Positions 8,658-15,269 of a stretch of 22,695 nt of DNA are shown here, in pieces. Made by a program: the position numbers and the translations under genes. Location of the stretch: positions 1-22,695 of the forward strand of contig JAZSHD010000114.1 of NCBI GenBank assembly GCA_045533055.1. Direction: 5' to 3'. How positions within the stretch are numbered: position 1 is the first letter of the stretch; every line of letters starts with the position of its first letter. The notes under the pieces were generated by a model. It searched no databases and had not been told where the DNA came from. It was given only the letters and a program-made list of their open reading frames with translations. This DNA is from SIG78 sp045533055. Lineage in GTDB: Bacteria > Verrucomicrobiota > Lentisphaeria > Victivallales > Victivallaceae.

Positions 8658-8704
8658 TAATAAAACACCAGTTCAAAGTGAAGATGAATTTTTTAAGAAT
8701 TTAT

Positions 8705-8758
8705 AAATAAAAAACAGCATATTGGACACTGTCTCATTGAAAGTGCCCAATATGCTGT
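8705..8758 (-). terminator. Strong rho-independent terminator on the minus strand, with no gene feeding it
   Basis: ACAGCATATTGG (8714-8725) pairs perfectly with CCAATATGCTGT (8747-8758). After one mismatch the stem continues CACT/AGTG around an 11-nt loop. Read on the minus strand the stem is followed by TTTTTTATTTATAA, the usual U-tract. On the plus strand there is no U-tract. No open reading frame on the minus strand ends here, so it either insulates the regulator promoter or ends an unannotated small transcript from 8760-9250. Confidence 0.7.
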
Positions 8759-8772
8759 CACCGTATCATCTG

Positions 8773-8870
8773 GTGGAGGTAGTAATCGTTCCTCAAACCG
8801 AGTAAGAGAACATCAACTTTTCGACCATCGACTTTAAGGCAGTCATTTGATTTTAATTCGGAAATAATCC
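8773..8870 (+). repeat. Dispersed repeat type 2, copy 1
   Basis: Positions 8773-8812 match 16982-17021 at 37 of 40 bases with no gap; all three differences are transitions. Weaker similarity continues to 8870, where 8844-8870 matches 17054-17080 at 23 of 27. Conserved parts include GTGGAGGTA, TAATCGTTCCTCAA and GTAAGAGAACA. GTTCCTC and GAGAAC within the core can pair with a one-base bulge. The hairpin arm present in copy 2 is eroded here. Strand of function is unknown. Confidence 0.65.
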
Positions 8871-8980
8871 ACAGAGCAATACGCGGAACATTGCCGCCTG
8901 ACATCAGCCTTGCCAAACTTTATAAACTCTCAAGCCGCTGGGATGAACAATTACAGCAGCTCGGAATAGCAGTAGAATAA
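8786..8980 (+). pseudogene. Possible gene remnant, 64-codon open frame without a good start
   Basis: The frame reads without stops from 8786 to a TAA at 8978-8980 and ends DISLAKLYKLSS then RWDEQLQQLGIAVE, which looks like a real protein C-terminus. There is no ATG and no ribosome site; the only alternative start is a TTG at 8891. Its first part overlaps repeat type 2, and part of that frame (F-D-F-x-S-E-I-I) is also readable in copy 2 in a shifted frame. I do not recognise the family. It may be chance. Confidence 0.2.
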
Positions 8981-9065
8981 AACTCTTGTTATGCTCAAAC
9001 GCATAGCACTTTTGGTTCTGTTTAAGGTGCAGATGCCTTAAAAAAGAGTTGAACCGAAATCTTGC
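8980..9065 (+). repeat. Dispersed repeat type 1, copy B
   Basis: Second copy of the element at 8571. Here the terminal arms AACTCTT (8981-8987) and AAGAGTT (9044-9050) are perfectly complementary. Inner short stems are possible: TATGC/GCATA, and AAGG/CCTT around TGCAGATG. The element begins right at the stop of the possible gene remnant. The pairing suggests a structured RNA or a small mobile repeat; the sequence does not decide which. Confidence 0.55.
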
Positions 9066-9191
9066 AGTGTTTGAGGCTGTGAAAATATATCGTACTGAAA
9101 AGCCCCACCTCTACTACATACAACCTTCTCTTGTGTTTTTTTTCGGGATGCCGGTATCGTAAAAATCCCCCGGAAATTCTCGTAAAACAAC

Positions 9192-9219
9192 TTGTTTTTA
9201 TCCAAACACATGGTATATT
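9192..9219 (+). promoter_or_regulatory. Candidate promoter of the ABC transporter/partner-switch operon
   Basis: TTGTTT (9192-9197) and TATATT (9214-9219) are spaced by 16 nt and lie about 47 nt before the chosen start codon. A second TATATT occurs at 9234-9239. No clear operator was seen. Between 9066 and this site I see no other recognisable feature. Confidence 0.45.
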
Positions 9220-9265
9220 AAACAAAATAATCCTATATTGCAGAATAATACAAAAGGTATTGAAA

Positions 9266-11539
9266 ATGAAGAAATTTATATTGCTGCTGACAGTTCTTTT
9301 TTTCGCATTGCTGCAGGGATGTAAAGAACAGGACAACTCTGTAACTTCTCAAAATGAAAAACTGGATCTGAACAGAAGCGGAACAAAAATCGGCGTGCCG
9401 GAAGGTGCCGCCGCCATGACTGTGGGAGAAAAGAAATACCCCAAAGGAAAAATCATCTATTTTAATTCTCTTGCTGAAGGGTATCTGGCGGTTCAGACCA
9501 AAAAAATCGATGCTTTTCTCTTTGACCGCAACAGTATGGAGTATGTTGCACGCTCCAATCCCGTGCTGACTTTGCTCGATGAAAAGATAGCCGATGAATT
9601 TATTGTGATCGGACTTCCCAAGAAAAATGTTGAGTTATGCAAAGAAGTCAATGCGTTCATTAAAAAATACCGGAGTGACGGCACTTATGATGATATGTTC
9701 AAAAGGTGGTGTCTGACCAATAGCCTGTCTGCGGTTCCTGATATTCCGTGCCCGGCGAAACCGACCCGGAAATTTATCGTGGGTACCGAAGGATTGAATC
9801 CACCCATGAGTTTCTTTGATGCCCGGAACAAGCTGGCAGGGTTCGATATTGAATTTACGCGGCGTCTGGCACTTTATCTTAATGCGGAAATAGAACTTAA
9901 AAATATGACTTATCCGGCATTGCTTTCATCGTTGGAAACCGGCAAGATCGATATGCTGATTTCTAATTTGAATGCCACGCCGGAGCGCAGTGAAAATGTT
10001 TTATTTTCGGATTGCTATGTGGATTCATCCATCGCAGCTTTGGTGCACATCGATAATTGCCGGTCAAACCAATCCGGGATAAAAAAAGTTACCGACCTCA
10101 CCGGCAGACAGGTCGGCAGCAATGTCGGCGGCAATTTGCATACTCTGGCAGATAAATTTGCTCCGGGGATCAATCATGTTTACTTCACAGACAACCACAG
10201 CGCAGTACAAGCGTTGCTCACCAACAAGGTAGCGGCGGTTCTGCTTGATGAACCCATCGCCAGAAATTTTGTCAGCTGGCATCCGGACAAACTGGAGATA
10301 GCCTCCATTTTTGTTGACGATAATTACGGATTTGCCATGCCTAAAAATTCACGTTTGAAAGAACGGGCTTCCGCAGTTGTGGACAAGATGCAAAAGGAAG
10401 GAACTCTTGACGATCTGAAAACACGCTGGTGCGGGTCAGATCCGGCAAAAAAAGTTCTGACTGATTGGGCAAAAAAATTCAATTCTTCCGGTAAAAACGG
10501 CAAGTTGCGGGCAGCACTGGCTCCCTACTATGAACCATTGTGCTATATGGATGCTGACGGCAAACCAACCGGATATGAAATAGATATCATCAATCGTATC
10601 GCAGCAGAGCTGGATATGAAACTTGAATTTATATCAATCGTCAGCGGGGCAAGAATGGAAATGATCGCATCCGGTAAAGCTGATCTTTCCGGAGGTTCCA
10701 TGTCCATTACTCCTGAACGCATGGAAAAAGTCGACTTTCTTCCGCCCCATTACAAGGGCGGTGTAACGATTCTTGCTCGCAAGGAACAAATTCTTAAAGC
10801 CGAAAAAGTTCCGTTCCATCAAGCAGTAAAAAAGACATTGGCTGAATTGAAAAAAAGTTTTGAACGTACCTTTGTCCGGGAAAAGCGCTGGTATCTTGTG
10901 CTTCAAGGTTTGAAAATAACCGTTATCATTACTTTGCTTTCGGCCATTGCCGGAACACTTCTGGCATTCCCGGTATGGCTGCTGCGGACTGCCAAAAATA
11001 AATTCATTTGTTTCTGCGGTCAAACTTTCATTTCCCTGATGCAGGGTACTCCCATTCTGGTGCTTTTAATGGTGCTTTATTACCTCGTGTTTGCTTCTGT
11101 TGACATAAATGCTGTCGTCGTGGCGATCATCGGATTTTCATTAAACTTTGCCGCTTATGCCGGAGAAATGCTCCGTACCGGCATTGATTCAGTACCCAAA
11201 GGTCAACGCGAAGCAGCCCTAGCTTTGGGTTTCAACCGTTGTCAGACCTTTTTCAAAGTGGTTTTGCCTCAGGCAATGCGTCAGATACTGCCGATTTACC
11301 GCGGTGAATTTATCAATATGCTCAAATCCACATCCATAGTAGGTTACATTGCCATTCAGGATTTGACCAAAGTCAGTGATATTATCCGCAGTCGTACTTA
11401 TGAAGCATTTTTCCCGTTGATCGCCACTGCTTTGATCTACTTTGCAACCGCATGGGTCCTGGCAAGTTTTCTGGTCTGGCTGGATCACTGCCTCGATCCT
11501 GCCAGACGGCGCAGCAAAAGAATGGAGGTCTCAAAATGA
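9266..11539 (+). CDS. Amino-acid-type ABC transporter: fused solute-binding lipoprotein and permease
   Basis: 757 residues. The ATG at 9266 is chosen because it gives a lipoprotein signal peptide (LLQGC, Cys19) and follows AAAGGT. Residues about 38-150 match only the second lobe of an SBP_bac_3 domain (KIGVPEG, IDAFLFDRNS, FKRWC). Residues about 168-390 are a complete SBP_bac_3 domain (GTEGLNPPMSFFD, GFDIEFTRRLA, LTGRQVGSNVGG, AAVLLDEP, LKTRWCG). Residues about 412-506 match only the first lobe (PYYEPLCYMDADGKPTGYEI, SITPERMEKVDF). A HisM/GlnP-type permease with about five membrane helices follows (540-740), with the EAA loop GQREAALALGFNRCQTFFKV at 646-665. It imports polar amino acids or a similar small solute across the inner membrane, with tethered receptor lobes. 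Its stop overlaps the ATPase start as ATGA. Confidence 0.9.
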   Translation: MKKFILLLTVLFFALLQGCKEQDNSVTSQNEKLDLNRSGTKIGVPEGAAAMTVGEKKYPKGKIIYFNSLAEGYLAVQTKKIDAFLFDRNSMEYVARSNPVLTLLDEKIADEFIVIGLPKKNVELCKEVNAFIKKYRSDGTYDDMFKRWCLTNSLSAVPDIPCPAKPTRKFIVGTEGLNPPMSFFDARNKLAGFDIEFTRRLALYLNAEIELKNMTYPALLSSLETGKIDMLISNLNATPERSENVLFSDCYVDSSIAALVHIDNCRSNQSGIKKVTDLTGRQVGSNVGGNLHTLADKFAPGINHVYFTDNHSAVQALLTNKVAAVLLDEPIARNFVSWHPDKLEIASIFVDDNYGFAMPKNSRLKERASAVVDKMQKEGTLDDLKTRWCGSDPAKKVLTDWAKKFNSSGKNGKLRAALAPYYEPLCYMDADGKPTGYEIDIINRIAAELDMKLEFISIVSGARMEMIASGKADLSGGSMSITPERMEKVDFLPPHYKGGVTILARKEQILKAEKVPFHQAVKKTLAELKKSFERTFVREKRWYLVLQGLKITVIITLLSAIAGTLLAFPVWLLRTAKNKFICFCGQTFISLMQGTPILVLLMVLYYLVFASVDINAVVVAIIGFSLNFAAYAGEMLRTGIDSVPKGQREAALALGFNRCQTFFKVVLPQAMRQILPIYRGEFINMLKSTSIVGYIAIQDLTKVSDIIRSRTYEAFFPLIATALIYFATAWVLASFLVWLDHCLDPARRRSKRMEVSK

Positions 11540-12618
11540 TCGAAGTAAAAAATCTGAAAAAGATCTACAACGGCAATGCCGTTCTCAAAGATGTAAACGC
11601 CGTTATCAGAAAAGGCGAAGTCATATCCATTATCGGTCCATCCGGAACCGGGAAAAGTACATTTCTGCGTTGTCTGAACCTGCTCGAACAACCTGACGGC
11701 GGTGAAATATGGATCGACGGTAAAAATATTCTTGACGGAAAAACCGATATTGCCGCCATCCGCCGGAAAATGGGTATGGTATTTCAGTCGTTCAATCTTT
11801 TCGGGCATCTGACGGTTTTGGAAAACATCACTCTGGCTCCGGTATCGCTGCTCAATAAAAGCAGAGAGGAGGCTGAAGCTGAAGCCATGAAACTGCTGAA
11901 GCTGGTTGGTCTTGCCAATAAGGCTCACGCACTTCCCGGAGAACTCTCCGGCGGGCAGCAGCAGCGTATCGCCATTGCACGGGCTTTGGCTATGGAGCCG
12001 GAAATAATCCTCTTTGATGAACCGACTTCAGCATTGGATCCGACCATGGTCAACGAAGTGCTTTCCGTTATGCGCAGCCTGGCAAAAACCGGTATCACCA
12101 TGCTGATCGTGACCCACGAAATGCGTTTTGCCCGAGATGTGTCAAGCCGCATTTTTTATATGGATGAAGGCATTGTTTACGAAGAAGGTCCGGCAAAAGA
12201 ACTTTTTGAAAATCCTTCAAAAACCAAGACTCGTGCATTTTTGCGGCGCATCGGTATGTTCAACAGTACACTGAACAAAGCAGACTTTGACCTTTATCAC
12301 TTCATGGGGCTTTTTACTGAATTTGCCGAAAAACAGATGCTTGATGCCAAGCAGATCAAAACCTTGCATCTGGTATTGGAAGAATTGCTGGTCAATATCA
12401 TTTTCCCGGAAATCGAACTGGCGGAATTGGAAATAGGTATTTCAGAAGAGACCAAACAAAGCGAACTGCGTATAACATGGCATGGCAGTGCCGGCAATCC
12501 TCTGGAATCCGCTTCCGAAGCTGGGGAACTGGCAAGGATGATCGTAAAAAAACGCACTTCTTCAAGCGAATATTCAGTCCTTGAAAACGGTGTAAATCAA
12601 CTGTTCATCAAATTTTAA
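11536..12618 (+). CDS. GlnQ/HisP-type ABC ATPase with extra RsbW-like (degenerate HATPase) C-terminal domain
   Basis: 360 residues; the start follows GGAGG by 7 nt. Residues 1-240 are a complete polar-amino-acid transporter ATPase: Walker A GPSGTGKS (34-41), Q-loop FQSFNLFG, signature LSGGQQQR (137-144), Walker B IILFDEPTSALDP (157-169) and switch histidine H194. Family members normally end near 240-250. Here about 120 residues follow (241-360). They contain an N-box-like LHLVLEELLVNII (277-289, E283 and N287), a WHGSAGNPLES stretch where RsbW has DNG-x-x-FDP, and GELARMIVKK where RsbW has GLGLFMVKK, ending NQLFIKF. The ATP-lid glycines and G1 aspartate are gone, so this looks like a non-catalytic anti-sigma-kinase fold. 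I infer a partner-binding role with the downstream STAS protein. Confidence 0.88.
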   Translation: MIEVKNLKKIYNGNAVLKDVNAVIRKGEVISIIGPSGTGKSTFLRCLNLLEQPDGGEIWIDGKNILDGKTDIAAIRRKMGMVFQSFNLFGHLTVLENITLAPVSLLNKSREEAEAEAMKLLKLVGLANKAHALPGELSGGQQQRIAIARALAMEPEIILFDEPTSALDPTMVNEVLSVMRSLAKTGITMLIVTHEMRFARDVSSRIFYMDEGIVYEEGPAKELFENPSKTKTRAFLRRIGMFNSTLNKADFDLYHFMGLFTEFAEKQMLDAKQIKTLHLVLEELLVNIIFPEIELAELEIGISEETKQSELRITWHGSAGNPLESASEAGELARMIVKKRTSSSEYSVLENGVNQLFIKF

Positions 12619-12716
12619 ATGATGAAAAAATGTTTTGATCATATTAAAAAACTCCGCGTGAGTTGGTTCACTGAAGGCAGATTTGTAATAAATTTCAACC
12701 AAAGGAAAATAGGATA

Positions 12717-13016
12717 ATGAAAGCTGTATTTGATAAAAACGCAAATTCTCTGACTGTTTCAGTCGAAGGCAGTATCGACACTGTAACAGCCCCGGAACTG
12801 GATTCCCAACTGCAGGCAAACTGGGAAGGGATCACCGAATTGATCATGGATCTTGCGGCAGTGGATTATATTTCCAGTGCAGGTTTGCGGGTTATTCTTA
12901 TGGCCAATCAGCAAATGGAAGATTGTGACGGATCAATGACTGTCAGAAATGTCAATGACGATATCAAAGAGATCTTTGAAATGACCGGATTTGACTCATT
13001 GCTCAATTTGGAATAA
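12717..13016 (+). CDS. STAS-domain anti-sigma factor antagonist (RsbV/SpoIIAA-like)
   Basis: 99 residues, a complete single STAS domain. The strand-helix motif DLAAVDYISSAGLRVILMA contains S54, aligned with the phosphorylated serine of RsbV (DSTGLG) and SpoIIAA (DSSGLG). It opens VFDKNANSLTVSVEGSIDTVTAPEL, typical of the family, and closes with EIFEMTGFDSLLNL. In partner switching the unphosphorylated form binds the RsbW-like kinase and frees the kinase's other partner; phosphorylation by the kinase inactivates it and the PP2C phosphatase restores it. All three players are adjacent here. A 98-nt gap separates it from the ATPase, with a short AACTC/GAGTT stem but no U-tract, so read-through is likely. 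Ribosome site TAGGATA. Confidence 0.93.
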   Translation: MKAVFDKNANSLTVSVEGSIDTVTAPELDSQLQANWEGITELIMDLAAVDYISSAGLRVILMANQQMEDCDGSMTVRNVNDDIKEIFEMTGFDSLLNLE

Positions 13017-13029
13017 AACGGGATTCAAT

Positions 13030-13488
13030 ATGGAACGACCTGTCCGTCATTTTCAATTCGACGGTGAAGCTCAACTGGTAATTGAAGCTGTGCGGGATAA
13101 TTTTCCGGTGTTGCGGGAATGGATCGCCGGTATCGCTGATGAATTGCAGTTTCAAGCACGGGAAAAAAAGCAGATACTTATTGCCTGCGATGAAATATTC
13201 ACCAATATTTCCATATATGCCTATGGTGAAAATACCGGAAAAGTTACTGTCCAAGCTGACTATTTTCCTGCCGAACAGGAGCTGCATATAGTTTTCAGCG
13301 ATAACGGGATCGCTTTCGATCCGCTGAAAAGCGAAGCCCCGGATATTCAAAGCAGCCTTGCTGAGCGTAAAGTTGGCGGACTCGGACTTTTCATGGTCAA
13401 AAAAATGATGGATGCTGTTACATATACACGGCAGAATGACTGCAATATTCTTACCTTGATAAAGAAGTTAAAGACGGAAAACCAATGA
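13030..13488 (+). CDS. RsbW/SpoIIAB-like serine kinase (HATPase domain, anti-sigma type)
   Basis: 152 residues from the ATG at 13030, 13 nt after the STAS stop. An upstream in-frame ATG at 12991 would overlap the STAS gene and is less likely. The GHKL ATP-binding motifs are all present: N-box ACDEIFTNISIYAY (E55, N59), G1 box FSDNGIAFDP (D91, G93) and G2 box VGGLGLFMVKKMMD (116-129). It should phosphorylate the neighbouring STAS protein on serine and sequester an as yet unknown target, classically a sigma factor. It ends with ATGA overlap into the phosphatase gene, so the two are translationally coupled. No sigma factor is encoded in this window, so the target lies elsewhere or is not a sigma factor. 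Confidence 0.92.
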   Translation: MERPVRHFQFDGEAQLVIEAVRDNFPVLREWIAGIADELQFQAREKKQILIACDEIFTNISIYAYGENTGKVTVQADYFPAEQELHIVFSDNGIAFDPLKSEAPDIQSSLAERKVGGLGLFMVKKMMDAVTYTRQNDCNILTLIKKLKTENQ

Positions 13489-15257
13489 AAACCATCTTTC
13501 AAAAATGGCTGTTTGTATTTGTTCTTGCGGCATTTATCATAACATTCCTTTCCTCATGGTGGATCCACAGCAATCTGGCGGAAAATTCCGCTGTCGAACT
13601 GCTTCAGAATAATCTGGACGATGCCGCACGACGGGTCATAAGTACCAGGAAAAATCTTCAGACGATCATCACCATGTCCAATGCCTCTGCGCTTGCTAAA
13701 ACTCGCGCCCTGGCAATGATGATAAAAGAAAACCCCGCCATATTGAATGACAATAATAAACTTGACGATATCAGAAAAAAACTTGATGTCGATGAAGTTC
13801 ATGTTTCTGATGCCAACGGGATCCTTATCGCCTCTCTGGCATACGCTCCTGCCACCGGAGGAGTCAAAAGTTACCGCGGATATGATATGAAGTCCTCTGC
13901 TCAATCCGCAGAATTCATGCCGGCATGTACAGATCCGGAATTTGCGCTGGTTCAGCGGCCTCAACGCAACGGCGTATTGAAAATCCTTTTTCAGTATGCC
14001 GGAACCGCCAGACTCGATGCGCCCGGCATCGTCCAGATAGGATACCGACCGGAACGTATCGAAGAAGCAAGCAGTCTTGCCAATATCAAAAATATTGAAA
14101 AAGATGTCCGTATCGGCATGAACGGTAATCTGTTTATTGAAAAAAATCCCGGCTACCGGGAGGATTACCGGAAAATCATCCGGACTGCCCAGGGGATTTC
14201 TCTGACCGCAGTTTACGATAACTATCTGCTGACTGCCAATTTGCCCAAGGAAGAGATGTATATGTCCCGGGATTCGGTCATCAAGATCCTTATAATCGGG
14301 AACCTCATACTTTTCGGAGTGATATTTCTTCTGATCTCAAGGCTGCTGCAAAAAGTGGTCATAAACGGTATATACACTGTAAATGATTCTCTGAAAGAAA
14401 TCACCGGAGGCAATCTGGAAAAAGAAATCAATGTTACCACTACCACAGAGTTTCAATCCCTTTCTTCCGGCATAAACTCCACCGTTGCTGCGTTGAAAAA
14501 AGCTATTGAAAATGAATCCAGACGCATCGATGCTGAATTGGAAATGGGTAAAACGATCCAGACGTCAGTTCTGCCGGTTGATTTTCACGATACACCCAAT
14601 TACCGTCTGCATGCCGGCATGTTCACTGCCAGAGAAGTCGGAGGCGATTTCTACGATTTTTTCACCATTGACGAAAACCGTACTGCATTGCTGATTGCAG
14701 ATGTTTCCGGCAAAGGTATCACCGCCGCCCTCTATATGATGAATGCCAAATCTTTGCTCAAGGAGCTGATACTTTTATATCCGCCGGCGGAAGCATTTGC
14801 CGCAGCCAATCAGGAACTCTGCCGCACCAACAAAGCTCACATGTTCCTTACGGCATTTCTGGCGGTTCTCGACCGCCGCACCGGAATAATCCAATGCGTC
14901 AATGCCGGACACAATCCGCCGCTGCTCAAGCACTCCGACAACAGCGTAGAATATCTCAAAATAAAACATTCTCTGGTGCTGAGTGCATCTCCCAAAGCGA
15001 AATATACTGCGGTTCCGGTGCAGCTGCAGCCCGGAGATAAACTTTTCCTCTATACCGACGGGGTCACTGAAGCAATGAATCTTCAAAACGAACTTTTCGG
15101 CGAAAAACGGTTTATGGAAACAGTTGTTTCTGCCGAAGGTTCATTGCCGGAAATACTTGATTTCATTCGCAGCAAAACAGCTGAGTTTGCCGGAGAAGCT
15201 CCCCAGAATGACGATATTACCATGCTGATAATGGAATACATTTCAGCGTCACAATAA
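13485..15257 (+). CDS. Membrane sensor PP2C serine phosphatase (SpoIIE/RsbU-type) with HAMP domain
   Basis: 590 residues. Membrane helix 1 is about 8-28, an extracytoplasmic sensor region (cache-like, EVHVSDANGILIASL at 104-118) spans about 30-260, membrane helix 2 is about 264-286, and a HAMP-like linker (RLLQKVV to TTTEFQSLSSGIN) runs to about 340. A short coiled coil (KKAIENESRRIDAELEMGKT) leads into the PP2C domain at 365-590. Metal-binding motifs are intact: GGDFYDFF (D388), IADVSGKGITAAL (D406), NAGHNPPL, LYTDGVTEA (D525) and QNDDITML (D576, D577). It should dephosphorylate the STAS protein in response to a periplasmic signal, activating the switch. Its position behind a transporter with tethered binding lobes suggests that nutrient state is the cue; that is inference. 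Confidence 0.93.
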   Translation: MKTIFQKWLFVFVLAAFIITFLSSWWIHSNLAENSAVELLQNNLDDAARRVISTRKNLQTIITMSNASALAKTRALAMMIKENPAILNDNNKLDDIRKKLDVDEVHVSDANGILIASLAYAPATGGVKSYRGYDMKSSAQSAEFMPACTDPEFALVQRPQRNGVLKILFQYAGTARLDAPGIVQIGYRPERIEEASSLANIKNIEKDVRIGMNGNLFIEKNPGYREDYRKIIRTAQGISLTAVYDNYLLTANLPKEEMYMSRDSVIKILIIGNLILFGVIFLLISRLLQKVVINGIYTVNDSLKEITGGNLEKEINVTTTTEFQSLSSGINSTVAALKKAIENESRRIDAELEMGKTIQTSVLPVDFHDTPNYRLHAGMFTAREVGGDFYDFFTIDENRTALLIADVSGKGITAALYMMNAKSLLKELILLYPPAEAFAAANQELCRTNKAHMFLTAFLAVLDRRTGIIQCVNAGHNPPLLKHSDNSVEYLKIKHSLVLSASPKAKYTAVPVQLQPGDKLFLYTDGVTEAMNLQNELFGEKRFMETVVSAEGSLPEILDFIRSKTAEFAGEAPQNDDITMLIMEYISASQ

Positions 15258-15269
15258 AGGATTTTCACG

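Noticed and set aside
9131..9265. Upstream extension of the binding protein-permease gene to an ATG at 9131
   Set aside because: The ATG at 9266 has a ribosome site and yields a perfect lipoprotein signal peptide; the extension would bury it and overlap the promoter.
8419..9265. CRISPR array or tRNA in the repeat-rich gap
   Set aside because: Repeats are only two copies each, diverged and irregularly spaced; no cloverleaf or T-loop signature was found.
9022..9336. Minus-strand open frame (104 codons) in the gap before the transporter operon
   Set aside because: No ribosome site, overlaps the start of the transporter gene and its promoter, and its translation looks non-coding.
12991..13029. 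Earlier start for the RsbW-like kinase
   Set aside because: It would overlap the STAS gene by 26 nt without a ribosome site; homologous domain begins at the later ATG.
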